This document shows, one piece after another, positions 26,502 through 39,178 of a stretch of DNA of 64,000 nt (the first letter of the stretch is position 1; the number at the start of each line of letters is the position of its first letter). The position numbers and the translations under genes were made by a program. The notes beneath the pieces are model-generated. The model was not told the origin of the DNA and searched no databases. It saw only the letters and a program-made list of their open reading frames with translations. This stretch comes from Calliopsis andreniformis (taxonomy: Eukaryota > Arthropoda > Insecta > Hymenoptera > Andrenidae). The DNA lies in assembly GCF_051401765.1 (NCBI RefSeq), contig NW_027480464.1:3596001-3660000 (forward strand), written 5' to 3'.

Positions 26502-28265
26502 CAATACTCAATCCTCAATCCTCAGTCCCCAAACCTCAATCCTCAATCTTCAATCCTCAATACTCAATCTTCAATCCTCGATACTCAATACTCAATCCTC
26601 AATCCTCAATCCTCAATCGTCAGTCTTCAATCCTCAATCCTCAATTCTCAATCCTCAATCCTCAGTCCTCAGTCCTCAAACCTCAATCCTCAACCCTCAG
26701 CCGTCATCCTCAATCCTTAATCCTCAATCTTCAATCCTCAATCCGCAATCCTCAATACTCAATCTTCAACCCTCAATCCTCAGTCCTCAAACCTCAATTC
26801 TGAATCCTCAATCCTGAATCCTCAATGTTCAATCCTCAATACTCAATCTTTAATCCTCAATACCCAGTCCTCAAACCTCAATTCTGAACCCTCAATCCTG
26901 AATTCTCAATCTTCAATCCTCAGTCCCCAATCCTCAATCTTCAATCCTCAATCCTCAATCCTCAATCCCCAATCCTCAATCTTCAATCCTCAATACTCAA
27001 TCTTCAATCCTCAATCGTCAATCCTCAATCCTCAATCCTCAATCCTCAGTCCTCAGTCCTCAAACCTCAATCCTCAACCCTCAGCCCACATCGTCAATCC
27101 TCAGTCCTCAATCCTCAATCCTCAACCTTCAATCCTCAATACTCAATCTTCAATCCTCAATCCTCAATTCTCAATCCTGAATCCTCAAACCTCAATCCTC
27201 AATCCCCAATCCTCAATCTTCAATCCTCAATACTCAATCGTCAATCCTCAACCCTCAATGCTCAATCCTCAATCCTCAATGTTCAATCCGCGATACCCAA
27301 TCCTCAATGTTCAATCCTCAATCCTCAATCCTCAATCCTCAATCCTCAATCATCAATCCTCAATCCCCAATCCTCAATCTTCAATCCTCAATACTCAATC
27401 GTCAATACTCAATCCTCAATCCTCAATCCTCAATCCTCAATGTTCAATCCGCGACACCCAATCCTCAATGTTCAATCCTCAATCCTCAATCCTCAATCCT
27501 CAATCCTCAATCATCAATACTCAATCCTCAATCCTCAGTCCCCAAACCTCAATCCTCAATCTTCAATCCTCAATACTCAATCTTCAATCCTCGATACTCA
27601 ATACTCAATCCTCAATCCTCAATCCTCAATCGTCAGTCTTCAATCCTCAATCCTCAATTCTCAATCCTCAATCCTCAGTCCTCAGTCCTCAAACCTCAAT
27701 CCTCAACCCTCAGCCGTCATCCTCAATCCTTAATCCTCAATCTTCAATCCTCAATTCGCAATCCTCAATACTCAATCTTCAACCCTCAATCCTCAGTCCT
27801 CAAACCTCAATTCTGAATCCTCAATCCTGAATCCTCAATGTTCAATCCTCAATACTCAATCTTTAATCCTCAATACCCAGTCCTCAAACCTCAATTCTGA
27901 ACCCTCAATCCTGAATTCTCAATCTTCAATCCTCAGTCCCCACTCCTCAATCTTCAATCCTCAATCCTCAATCCTCAATCCCCAATCCTCAATCTTCAAT
28001 CCTCAATACTCAATCTTCAATCCTCAATCGTCAATCTTCAATCCTCAATACTCAATCTTCAATCCTCAACCCTCAATGCTCAATCCTCAATCCTCAATGT
28101 TCAATCCGCGATACCCAATCCTCAATGTTCAATCCTCAATCCTCAGTCCTCAGTCCTCAAACCTCAATCCTCAACCCTCAGCCCACATCGTCAATCCTCA
28201 GTCCTCAATCCTCAATCCTCAACCTTCAATCCTCAATACTCAATCTTCAATCCTCAATCCTCAAT
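26502..28265 (+). repeat. HOR block duplicated from 19865-21628 (+6,637)
   Basis: It takes over exactly where the +7,895 relation breaks (26513) and holds through tag G at 27279, 27440 and 28097 to 28265/21628. CAATTCGCAATCC near 27752 and CCCCACTCC near 27938 are private changes. Confidence 0.85.
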
Positions 28266-29163
28266 TCTCAATCCTGAATCCTCAAACCTCAATCCTCAAT
28301 CCCCAATCCTCAATCTTCAATCCTCAATACTCAATCGTCAATCCTCAACCCTCAATGCTCAATCCTCAATCCTCAATGTTCAATCCGCGATACCCAATCC
28401 TCAATGTTCAATCCTCAATCCTCAATCCTCAATCCTCAATCCTCAATCATCAATCCTCAATCCCCAATCCTCAATCTTCAATCCTCAATACTCAATCGTC
28501 AATACTCAATCCTCAATCCTCAATCCTCAATCCTCAATGTTCAATCCGCGACACCCAATCCTCAATGTTCAATCCTCAATCCTCAATCCTCAATCCTCAA
28601 TCCTCAATCATCAATACTCAATCCTCAATCCTCAGTCCCCAAACCTCAATCCTCAATCTTCAATCCTCAATACTCAATCTTCAATCCTCGATACTCAATA
28701 CTCAATCCTCAATCCTCAATCCTCAATCGTCAGTCTTCAATCCTCAATCCTCAATTCTCAATCCTCAATCCTCAGTCCTCAGTCCTCAAACCTCAATCCT
28801 CAACCCTCAGCCGTCATCCTCAATCCTTAATCCTCAATCTTCAATCCTCAATCCGCAATCCTCAATACTCAATCTTCAACCCTCAATCCTCAGTCCTCAA
28901 ACCTCAATTCTGAATCCTCAATCCTGAATCCTCAATGTTCAATCCTCAATACTCAATCTTTAATCCTCAATACCCAGTCCTCAAACCTCAATTCTGAACC
29001 CTCAATCCTGAATTCTCAATCTTCAATCCTCAGTCCCCAATCCTCAATCTTCAATCCTCAATCCTCAATCCTCAATCCCCAATCCTCAATCTTCAATCCT
29101 CAATACTCAATCTTCAATCCTCAATCGTCAATCTTCAATCCTCAATACTCAATCTTCAATCCT
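28237..29163 (+). repeat. HOR block duplicated from about 27140-28066 (+1,097)
   Basis: It carries a further pair of tag G copies (28376 and the GCGACACC form at 28537). The displacement is 84 bases (twelve heptamers) longer than the 1,013-bp unit, so this is an expanded third repeat of the same family. Confidence 0.78.
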
Positions 29164-29875
29164 CAATCCTCAATCCTCAAGCACCAATCCTCATTCTTCA
29201 ATCCTCAATGCCCAATCCTCAATCTTCAATCCTCGATCCTCAATCCTCAATCCTCAACCCTCAATCCCCGATCCTCATTCTTCAATCCTCAATACTCAAT
29301 CTTCAATCCTCAATCCTCAATCCTCAATCCTCAATCCTCAATCCTCAATCCTCAATCCTCAATCCTCAGTCCCCAAACCTCAATCCTCAACCTTCAATCC
29401 TCAAAACTCAATCTTCAATCCTCAATCGTCAACATTCAATCCTCAATACTCAATCTTCAATCCTCAATCCTCAATCCTCAATCCTCATTCCTCAAACCTC
29501 AATACTCAACCCTCAGTCCTCGTCCTCAATTCCCAATTCTCAATCCTCAATACTCAATTCTCAATCTTCAATCCTCAGTAATCAATCTTCAATCCTCAAT
29601 CCCCAGACCTCAATCTTCAATCCTCAATGCTCAATCCTCAATCCTCAATCCTCTGTCCTCAACCTTCAATCCTCAATCCTCATACCTCAATCCTCAACCG
29701 TCAGTCCTCGTCCTCAATCCTCAACTATCAATCCTCAATCCTCAATGCTCAATCCTCAATCCTCAATCCTCAATCCTCAATCCTCAGTCCTCAAACCTCA
29801 ATCCTGAGTCTTCAAACCTGAATCCTCAATCTTCAGACCTCAGTCCTCAACATTCAGTTGTCAATTCTCAATCCT

Positions 29876-29985
29876 CAATACTGTATCATCAATTCACAGT
29901 TTTCAATACCCAATACTCAATCTGCAATCTTCAAATCTCTATCCACAAACATCAATTCTCATCACTGAACCCTCAACACTCAGTC
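29876..29985 (+). repeat. M module, subtype a
   Basis: Reads CAATACTGTATCATC, intermediate between the AGTGTATC and ACTGTAGC forms. Confidence 0.85.
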
Positions 29986-31552
29986 CCCAATCCTCAATCT
30001 TCAATCCTCAGCCCTCAATGCTCAATCCTCAATCCTCAATCTTCAATCCTCAATCCTCATTCTTCAATCCTCAATAGTCAATCTCCAATCCTAGATCCTC
30101 GATACCCAATCCTCAATCCTTAATCCTCAATCTTCAATCCTCAATCCTCAATTCTCAATCATCAATACTCAATCCTCAATCCTGAATCTTCAGTCCCCAA
30201 TCCTCAATCTTCAATCCTCTATCCACAATCCTCAAGACTCAATCCTCAATTCTCAATCCTCAATCCTCAGTCCTCAGTCCTCAAACCTCAATCCTCAACC
30301 CTCAGCCCTCACCGTCAATCCTCAATCTTCAATCCTCAATCCAAAATCTTCAATGCTCAATACTCAACCTTCAATCCACAATCCGCAATTCTCAATCCTC
30401 AATCCTCAATCCTCTATCCTCAATCCTCAATCCTCAATCCTCAATCGTCAGTCTTCAATCCTCAATACTCAATGTTCAATCCGCGATACCCAATCCTCAA
30501 TGTTCAATCCTCAATCCTCAATCCTCAATCCTCAATCCTCAATCATCAATCCTCAATCCTCAATTCTCAGTCCCCAAACCTCAATCCTCAATCTTCAATC
30601 CTCAATACTCAATCTTCAATCCTCGATACTCAATACTCAATCCTCAATCCTCAATCCTCAATCGTCAGTCTTCAATCCTCAATCCTCAATTCTCAATCCT
30701 CAATCCTCAGTCCTCAGTCCTCAAACCTCAATCCTCAACCCTCAGCCCTCATCCTCAATCCTCAATCCTCAATCTTCAATCCTCAATCCGCAATCCTCAA
30801 TACTCAATCTTCAACCCTCAATCCTCAGTCCTCAAACCTCAATTCTGAATCCTCAATCCTGAATCCTCAATCTTCAATCCTCAATACTCAATCTTTAATC
30901 CTCAATACTCTGTCCTCAAACGTCAATTCTGAATCCTCAATCCTGAATTCTCAATCTTCAATCCTCAGTCCCCAATCCTCAATCTTCAATCCTCAATCCT
31001 CAATCCTCAATCCCCAATCCTCAATCTTCAATCCCCAATACTCAATCTTCAATCCTCAATCATCAACATTCAATCCTCAATACTCAATCTTCAATCCTCA
31101 ATCCTCAATCCTCATTCTTCAATCCTCAATACCCAATCCTCAATCTTCAATCCTCGATCCTCAATCCTCAATCCTCAATCCTGAATCCACAATCCTCAAT
31201 CGTCAGTCTTCAATCCTCAATACTCAATCTTCAATCCTCAATCCTCAATCCTCAATCCCCAATCCTCATTCCTCAATCGTCAATACCCAATCCTAAATCT
31301 TCAATCCTCAATCCTCAATCCTCAATTCTCAATCCTCAATCCTCAGTCCTCAGTCCTCAAACCACAATCCTCAACCCTCAGACCTCATCCTCAATCCTCA
31401 ATCCTCAACCCTCAATCCTCAATCTTCAATCCTCGATACTCAATCTTCAATCCTCAATCCTCAGTCCTCAAACCTCAATTCTGAATCCTCAATCCTGATT
31501 CCTCAATCTTCGGCCCTCAGTCCTCAACAATCAATTGTCAATACTCAATCCT

Positions 31553-31662
31553 CAATAGAATATCCTCAATTCACAGTTTTCAATAGTCAATCCCCATTCT
31601 TCAATCTTCAAACCTCATTCCACAAACAACAATTCCCATCACTCAACCCTCAACACTCAGTA
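31553..31662 (+). repeat. M module, subtype b
   Basis: Matches 25147 at +6,406 but keeps the ancestral-looking CATCACTCAACCC. Confidence 0.85.
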
Positions 31663-31745
31663 CTCAATCTTCAATCCTCAATCCTCAATCCTCAATCTTC
31701 AATCCTCAATACTCAATCTTCAATCCTCAATCCTCAATTCTCAAT

Positions 31746-33085
31746 CCTCAATCTTCAATGCTCAATACTCAACATTCAATCCACACTACTCAATCTTCAA
31801 TCCTCAATCCTCAATCCTCAATCCTCAATCCTCATTCTTCAATCCTCAACACCCAATCCTCAATCTTCAATCCTCAATCCTCAGTCCTCAATTCTCAATA
31901 CTCAATCCTCAATCCTCAATACTCAATCTTCAATCCTCAACCCTCAATCCTCAATCCTCAATCATCAATCCTCAACCCTCAATCCTCGATCCTCAATCTT
32001 CAGTCCTTAGTCCCAAATCCTCAGCCTTCAATCCTCAATCCTCAACCCCCAACCTCCAGTCCTCAATACTCAATCTTCAATCCTCAATACTCAATCCTCA
32101 ATCCTCAATCCTCAATCCACAATCTTCAATCCTCAATACTCAATCTTCGATCCTCAATCCTCAATCCTCAATCCTCAATCCTCAATCCTCAATCCTCAAT
32201 CCGCAATCCTCAATCTTCAATACTCAATCCTCAATCCTCAATCCTCAATTTTCAATCCTAATTCTTCAATCCTCAATACCCAATACTCAATCTTCAATCC
32301 TCAATCCTCAATCGTCAATTCTCAATCCTCAATCCTCAGTCCTCAGTCCTCGAACCTCAAACATCAACCCTCAGACCTCATTGTTAATCCTCAATGCTCA
32401 TTCCTCAATCCCCAATCTTCAATCCTCAATACTCAATCTTCAATCCTCAATCCTCAATTCTCAATCCTCAATCCTCAATCCTCATTCCTCAATCCTCAAT
32501 CCTCAATCCTCAATCGTCAGTCGTCAATCCTCAATACTCAATTTTCAATTCTCAATCCTCAATCCTCAATCCTCAATACTCATTCTTCAATCCTCAATAC
32601 CCAATCCTCAATCTTCAATCCTCAATCCTCAATCCTCAATTCTCAATCCTCAATCCTCAGTCCTCAGTCCTCAAACCTCAATCCTCAACCCTCAGCCCTC
32701 ATCGTCAATCCTCAGTCCTCAATCCTCAATCCTCAACCTTCAATACTCAATACTCAATCTTCAATCCTCAATCCTCAATTCTCAATCCTCAATCCTCAAA
32801 CCTCACTGCTCAATCCTCAATCCTCAATCCTCAATCCTCAATCGTCAGTCTTCAATCCTCAATACTCAATCTTCAATCCTCAAGCCTCGATCCTCAATCC
32901 TCAACCTTCAACCCTGAATACTCAATCTTCAATCCTCAATCCTCAATCCTCAATCCTCAATCTTCAATACTCAATACTCAATCTTCAATCCTCAATCCTC
33001 AATCCTCAATAATCAATCCTCAATCCTCAATCATCAATCCTCATTCTTCAATACTCCATACTCAATCCTCAATCCTCAATCCTCA
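31746..33085 (+). repeat. Mosaic of short HOR segments
   Basis: Bases 31,750-32,090 match 10,043-10,383 (+21,707), including CAATGCTCAATACTCAACATTC and CAGTCCTTAGTCCC near 32002. The interval 32,100-32,165 holds a short extra string with CGATCCT. Bases 32,200-32,450 match the 2,580-2,840 type (CAATTTTCAATCCTAATTC; CAGACCTCATTG). The rest is variant heptamers, with a run of about nine perfect monomers at 33,060-33,120. Confidence 0.65.
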
Positions 33086-33202
33086 ATCCTCAATCCTCAA
33101 TCCTCAATCCTCAATCCTCAATCATCAATCCTCAATCTTCAATACTCAGTCCTCAATCCTCAATCCTCAATACTCAACCATCAATCCTCAAATCTCAATA
33201 CT

Positions 33203-33234
33203 CAATAGAATATCCTGAATACTCAGGATTCAAT
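33203..33234 (+). repeat. M module, subtype c (5' end only) with a hairpin
   Basis: Third copy of the truncated form. The stem arms are at 33212-33218 and 33223-33229, identical in sequence to the other two. Confidence 0.75.
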
Positions 33235-33886
33235 ACTCAAACCTCAATCCTCAACCCTCAGCCATCATCCTCCACCTTCAATCCTCAATCCTAAATCCTC
33301 AATCCTCAGTAATCAATCCTCAATCTTCAATACTCAATCGTCAATCTTCTATACTCAATACTCAATTCTCGATCCTCAATCCTCAATCCTCAAACCTCAA
33401 TCTTCAATCCTCAATACTCAATCTTCGATCCTCAAACCTCAACCCTCAATCCTCAATCCTCAATCCTCAGTCATGAATACTCAATCTTCATTACTCAATT
33501 CTCAATCCTCAATCCTCAATCCTCAATCCTCAATCCTCAATCCTCAATCCTCAATCCTCGTTCCTCAAACCTCAATCCTCAACCCTCAGTCCTCATCCTC
33601 AATTCTCAATTCTCACTTCTGAATCCTTAATTCTCAAACTTCAATCCTCAATAACCAATCTCCAATCCTAGATCCTCAATACCCAATCCTCAATCGTTAA
33701 TCCTCCATCTTCAATCCTCAATCCTCAATCCTCAATCCTAAATCCTCAATCCTCAGTCATCAATCCTCAATCTTCAATACTCAATCGTCAATCTTCTATC
33801 CTCAATACTCAATTCTCGATCCTCAATCCTCAATCCTCAATCATCAATCCTCAATACTCAATCATCAATACTCAATTCTCAATACT

Positions 33887-33996
33887 CAATAGAATATCCA
33901 GAATTCTCAGTTTTCAATACTCAATCCTCAATCTTCAATCTTCATGTCTCCATCCACAATCATCAATTCTCATCACTCAACCCTCAACAGTCAGTC
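33887..33996 (+). repeat. M module, subtype d
   Basis: Copy of 18628 at +15,259, with CCACAATCATC instead of CCACAAACATC. Confidence 0.83.
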
Positions 33997-34160
33997 CTCA
34001 ATCTTCAATCCTCAATTCTCAATACTCAATCCTCAGTCCTCAGTCCTCAATCTTCAATCCTCAATCCTCAATCCTAAAATCCTCAATCCTCAATATTCAA
34101 CACACAACCCTCAACCATCAATCCGCAATACTCAACCATCAATCCCCAATTCTCAATACT

Positions 34161-34269
34161 CAATGGAATATCCTGAATTCTCAGTTTTCAATACTCAACC
34201 TCAATCTACAATCTTCAAGTCTCCATCCACAAACATTTATTCTCATCACTCAACCCTCAACACTCAGTC
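34161..34269 (+). repeat. M module, subtype d (second form)
   Basis: Copy of 18902 at +15,259, sharing its one-base shortening. Confidence 0.85.
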
Positions 34270-34349
34270 CTCAATCTTTAATCATCAATCCCCAATCCTC
34301 AATCTTCAATCCTCATTACTCAATCTTCAATCCTCAATCCTCAATCCTC

Positions 34350-35745
34350 AATCCTCAATTCTCAATCCTCAATCCTCAATTTTCAATCCTCATTCTTCAA
34401 CCCTCAATACCCAATGCTCAATCTTCAATCATCAATCCTCAATCCTCAATCCTAAATCCTCAATCTTCAATCCTCAATTCTCAATCTTCAATCCTAAATC
34501 GTCAACATTCAATCCTCAATACTCAATCTTCAATCCTCAATCCTCAATCCTCATTCCTCAAACCTCAATACTCAACCCTCAATCCTCAACCGTCAGCCCT
34601 CGTCCTCAATCCTCAACTATCAATCCTCAATCCTCAATGCTCAATCCTCAATCCTGAATCCTCAATCCTCAGTCCTCAAACCTCAATCCTGAGTCTTCAA
34701 ACCTGAATCCTCAATCTTCAGATCTCAGTCCTCAACAGTCAGTTGTCAATTCTCAATCCTCAATACTGTAGCATCAATTCACAGTTTTCAATACCCAATA
34801 CTCAATCTGCAATCTTCAAATCTCTATCCACAGACATCAATTCTCATAACTGAACCCTCAACACTCAGTCCCCAATCCTCAATCTTCAATCCACAGCCCT
34901 CAATGCTCAATCCTCAATCCTCAATCTTCAATCCTCAATACTCAATCTTCAATCCTCAATCCTCAATCCTCAATCATCAATCCTCAATCCTCAATCGTCA
35001 GTCTTCAATTCTCAATACTCAATCTGCAATCCTCAGTCCTCAATCCTCAATCCTCAATCCGCATTCTTCAATCCTCGATACCCAATCCTCAATCTTCAAC
35101 CCTCAATCCTCAATCCTCAATTCTCAATCCTCAATCCTGAGTCCTCAGTACTCAAATCTCAATCCTCAACCCTCAGACATCATCCTCAATCCTCAATCCT
35201 CAATCCTCGTTCCTCAAGACTCAATCCTCAATCCTCAATCCTCAATAGTCAACCACCAATCCCAGATCCTCGATCCCCAATCCTCAATCCTTAATACTCA
35301 ATCTTCAATCCTCAATCCTCAATTCTCAATCATCAATACTCAATCCTCAATCCTGAATCCTCAGTCCCCAATCCTCAATCCTCAACCCTCAGTCCTTATC
35401 CTCCATCCTCAATCCTCAATCCTCAATCCTCAATTTTCAATCCTCTGTCCTCAGTCCTCAAACCTCAATCGTCAACCCTCAGCCCTCACCGTCAATCCTC
35501 AATCTTCAATCCTCAATCCAAAATCTTCAATGCTCAATACTCAACCTTCAATCCACAATCCGCAATTCTCAATCCTCAATCCTCAATCCTCTATCCTCAA
35601 TCCTCAATCCTCAATCCTCAATCGTCAGTCTTCAATCCTCAATACTCAACATTCAATCCTCAATTCTCAATCCTCAATCCTCAATCCTCAATCTTCAATC
35701 CTCAATACCCAATCCTCAATCCTCAATCTTTAATCCTCAATCCTC
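34350..35745 (+). repeat. HOR block, partner at 38658-40053 (+4,308)
   Basis: It runs from CAATTTTCAATCCTCATTC through CAGTCCTTATCCTCCATCC near 35,390 and CAATCCAAAATCTTCAATGC near 35,515. A third copy lies at 48,110-49,500. One difference is CCTCTGTCC near 35,443, where the partners have CCTCAGTCC. Confidence 0.82.
34761..34870 (+). repeat. M module, subtype a
   Basis: Reads CAATACTGTAGCATC, with CCACAGACATC and CTCATAACTGAACCC. Confidence 0.85.
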
Positions 35746-35849
35746 AATCCTCAATTCTCAACCCTCAGACGTCATCCTCAATCCTCAATCCTCAATCCTC
35801 AATCCTCAATCATCAATCCTCAATACTCAATACTCAATCTTCAATCCTC

Positions 35850-36712
35850 AATCCTCAGTCCTCAAACCTCAATTCTGAATCCTCAATCCTGAATCCTCAA
35901 TCTTCGGTTCTTAGTCCTCGACAATCAGTTGTCAATCCTCAATCCTCTATAGAATACCCTCAATTCACAGTTTTCAATACTCAATACTCAATCTGCAATC
36001 TTCAAACCTCTATCCACAAACATCAGTTCTCATCAATCAACCCTCAACACTCAGTCCTCAATGTACAATCCTCAATCCTCAATCTTCAATCCTCAATTCT
36101 CAATCCTCAATCCTCAATTTTCAATCCTCATTCTTAAATCCTCAATACCCAGTACTCAATCTTCAATCCTCAATCCTCAATCCTCACTTCTCAATCCTCA
36201 ATCCTCAGTCCTCAGTCCTCAAACCTCAACCCTCAATCCTCCGCCCTCATCGTCAATCCTCAATCCTCAATCCTCAATCCTCAATCCTCAATCTTCAATC
36301 CTCAATTCTCAATCTTCAATCCTCAATCCTCAAGTCTCAATCCTCAATCCTCAATCCTCAATCCTCAATCCTCAATCCTCAACTCTCAATGCTCAATCCT
36401 CAGTCCTCAGTCCTCAAACCTCAATCCTCAACCCTCAGCCCTCATCGTCAATCCTCAGTCCTCAATCCTCAATCCTCAACCTTCAATCCTCAATACTCAT
36501 ACCTCAATCCTCAATCCTCAATCCTCAATTCTCAATTCTCAATCCTCAAACCTCAATCCTCAATCCCCAATCCTCAATCTTCAATCCTCAATACTCAATC
36601 GTCAATCCTCAATCCTCAATCCTCAATCCTCAATCCTCAATCCTCATTCTTCAATCCTCAATACCCAATCCTCAATCTTCAATCCTCAATCCTCAATCCT
36701 CAATACTCAGTC
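35850..36712 (+). repeat. HOR block, partner at about 45335-46197 (+9,485)
   Basis: It contains CTTCGGTTCTTAGTCCTCG, M subtype e, CAATGTACAATCC (36060), CATTCTTAAATCC near 36,130 and CAATCCTCCGCCC near 36,236. The relation resumes at +9,569 from CAATTCTAAAACC (36721), so the partner has about 84 extra bases (twelve heptamers) at this point. Confidence 0.78.
35947..36056 (+). repeat. M module, subtype e
   Basis: Starts CTATAGAATACCC and has ACATCAGTTCTCATCAATC. Confidence 0.85.
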
Positions 36713-37299
36713 CTCAAACCTCAATTCTAAAACCTCAATCCTGAATTATCAATCTTCAATCCTCAGTCCCCAATCCTCAATCTTCAATACTCAATCATCA
36801 ATCCTCAATCCTCAATCCTCAATCTTCAATCCTCAATACTCAATCTTCAATCCTGAATCGTCGACCTTCAATCCTCAATACTCAATCTTCAATCCTCAAT
36901 CCTCAATCCTCAAGCACCAATCCTCATTCTTCAATCCTCAATACCCAATCCTCAATCTTCAATCCTCGATCATCAATCCTCAACCCTCAACCCTCAATCC
37001 TCGATACTCAATCTTCAATCCTCAGTCCCAAACCCTCAATCTTCAATTCTCAATCCTCAATCCTCGATCTTCAGACCTCAAACATCAATACACAACCCTC
37101 AGTCCTCGTCCTCAATCCACAACCCTCAATCCTCAATCCTCAATCTTCTATCATCAATATACAATCTTCAGTCCTCAATCCTCAATACTCAAACCTCAAT
37201 CCTCAATCCTCAGTCCTCAGTCCTCAAACCTCAACCCTCAATCCTCCGCCCTCATCGTCAATCCTCAATCCTCAATCCTCAATCCTCAATCCTCAATCT
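36713..37299 (+). repeat. Mixed heptamer segment with a 355-bp-displaced repeat
   Basis: It includes CAATCCTGAATCGTCGACC (GTCGAC) near 36,850. The string starting CGATCTTCAGACC at 37065 recurs at 37420 (+355), with CAATATACAATCTTCAG in both. Confidence 0.7.
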
Positions 37300-37831
37300 T
37301 CAATCCTCAATCCTCAATCCTCAATCCTCAATCCTCAATCCTCATTCTTCAATCCTCAATACCAAATCCTCAATCTTCAATCCTCAATCCTCAATCCTCA
37401 ATTCTCAATCCTCAATCCTCGATCTTCAGACCTCAAACATCAATACACAACCCTCAGTCCTCGTCCTCAATCCACAACCCTCAATCCTCAATCCTCAATC
37501 TTCTATCATCAATATACAATCTTCAGTCCTCAATCCTCAATACTCAAACCTCAATCCTCAATCCTCAATGTTCAACCCGCGATACCCAATCCTCAATGTT
37601 CAATCCTCAATCCTCAATCCTCAATCCTCAATCCTCAATCCTCAATCTTCAATCCTCAATCCTCAATCCTCAGTCCCCAAACCTCAATCCTCACTCTTTA
37701 ATCCTCAATACCCAATCCTCAATCTTCAATCCTCAATCCTCAGTCCTCAAACCTCAATTCTGAATCCTCTGTCCTGAATCCTCAATCTTCGGCCCTCAGT
37801 CCTGAACAATCAGTTGTCAATCCTCAATCCT

Positions 37832-37941
37832 CAATAGAATATCCTCAATTCACAGTTTTCAATACTCAATACCCAATCTGCAATCTTCAAGCCTCTATCC
37901 ACAAACATCAATTCTCATCACTCAACCCTCAACACTCAGTC
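37832..37941 (+). repeat. M module, subtype f
   Basis: Marked by CAATACCCAATCTGC and CAAGCCTCTATCCACA, with leader CCTGAACAATCAGTTG. Confidence 0.85.
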
Positions 37942-38516
37942 CTCAATGTTCAATCCTCAATCCTCAATCCTCAATCCTCAATCCTCAATCGTCAATCTTC
38001 AATCCTCAACCTTCAATTCTCAAAACTCAATCTTCAATCCTCGATACTCAAACTTCAATCCTCAATCCTCAATCCTCAATCCTCAATCCTCACTCTTCAA
38101 TCCTCAATACTCAATCTTCAATCCTCAATCCTTAATACTCAATCCTGAATCCTCAATCCCCAATCGTCAGTCTTCAATCCTCAATACTCAATCTTCAATC
38201 CTCAATCCTCAATCCTCAATCCCCAATCCTCACTCTTTAATCCTCAATACCCAATCCTCAATCTTCAATCCTCAATCCTCAATCCTCAATTCTAAATCCT
38301 CAACCCTCAGTCCTCAGTCCTCAAACCTCAATCCTCAACCCTCAGACCTCATCCTCAATCCTCAATCCTCAATCCTCAATCCTCAATCATCAATCCTCAA
38401 TACTCAATCTTCAATCCTCAATCCTCAGTCCTCAAACCTCAATTCTGAATCCTCAATCCTGAATCCTCAATCTTCGGCCCTCAGTCCTCAACAATCAGTT
38501 GTCAATCCTCAATCCT

Positions 38517-38626
38517 CAATAGAATACCCTCAATTCAAAGCTTTCAATACTCAATACTCAACCTGCAATCTTCAAACCTCTATCCACAAATATCAATTCT
38601 CATCACTCAACCCTCATCACTCAGTC
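38517..38626 (+). repeat. M module, subtype g
   Basis: Marked by AGAATACCCTCAATTCAAAG, CTTTCAATAC, CAACCTGC and CCACAAATATC. It contains an AAGCTT (HindIII) site. Confidence 0.85.
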
Positions 38627-39068
38627 CTCAATGTTCAATCCTCAATCCTCAATCCTCAATCCTCAATTCTCAATCCTCAATCCTCAATTTTCAATCCTCA
38701 TTCTTCAACCCTCAATACCCAATGCTCAATCTTCAATCATCAATCCTCAATCCTCAATACTAAATCCTCAATCTTCAATCCTCAATTCTCAATCTTCAAT
38801 CCTCAATCGTCAACATTCAATCCTCAATACTCAATCTTCAATCCTCAATCCTCAATCCTCATTCCTCAAACCTCAATACTCAACCCTCAATCCTCAACCG
38901 TCAGCCCTCGTTCTCAATCCTCAACTATCAATCCTCAATCCTCAATGCTCAATCCTCAATCCTGAATCCTCAATCCTCAGTCCTCAAACCTCAATCCTGA
39001 GTCTTCAAACCTGAATCCTCAATCTTCAGATCTCAGTCCTCAACAGTCAGTTGTCAATTCTCAATCCT

Positions 39069-39178
39069 CAATACTGTAGCATCAATTCACAGTTTTCAAT
39101 ACCCAATACTCAATCTGCAATCTTCAAATCTCTATCCACAGACATCAATTCTCATAACTGAACCCTCAACACTCAGTC
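39069..39178 (+). repeat. M module, subtype a
   Basis: Copy of 34761 at +4,308 (ACTGTAGC and CCACAGAC forms). Confidence 0.85.

Larger units (their letters stand above)
22785..26512 (+). repeat. HOR block duplicated from 14890-18617 (+7,895)
   Basis: It starts from CAGTCCCC at 22785 (against 14890) and runs at constant displacement for about 3.7 kb, including M modules at 23287 and 25147 and the truncated one at 25840. The tag at 23883 has lost its CpG pair (CCGTGATACC). The 63-base difference between +7,832 and +7,895 equals nine heptamers and falls between 22675 and 22785. Confidence 0.87.
29145..31745 (+). repeat. HOR block duplicated from about 22563-25339
   Basis: The displacement is +6,582, then +6,589 (one heptamer gained near 29,470), then +6,406 from about 31,180. 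The last step means that 183 bases present near 24,590-24,775 are missing here. It has M modules at 29876 and 31553 and tag G at 30472. Private changes include CAATACTCTGTCC near 30904. Confidence 0.82.
33090..34358 (+). repeat. HOR block duplicated from about 17830-19100
   Basis: It carries the same three M modules in the same order (33203, 33887, 34161). Point differences include CTCACTTCTGAATCCTTAATTC near 33611, CCACAATCATC near 33954, and GAATTCTCAG near 33901 where the partner has GAATTCACAG. Confidence 0.82.
37405..38987 (+). repeat. 2,869-bp-displaced HOR unit, copy 1
   Basis: It matches 40274-41856 at +2,869, including tag G at 37568 and M modules at 37832 and 38517. It diverges at CAGTCCTCAAACC against CAGTCCTCAACCC. 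Confidence 0.82.

Noticed and set aside
36840..36860. GTCGAC, GAATTC, AAGCTT and AGATCT palindromes as recognition elements
   Set aside because: They are isolated 6-base strings produced by one or two changes in adjacent heptamers and copied with their HORs. Nothing beyond restriction-site landmarks is supported.
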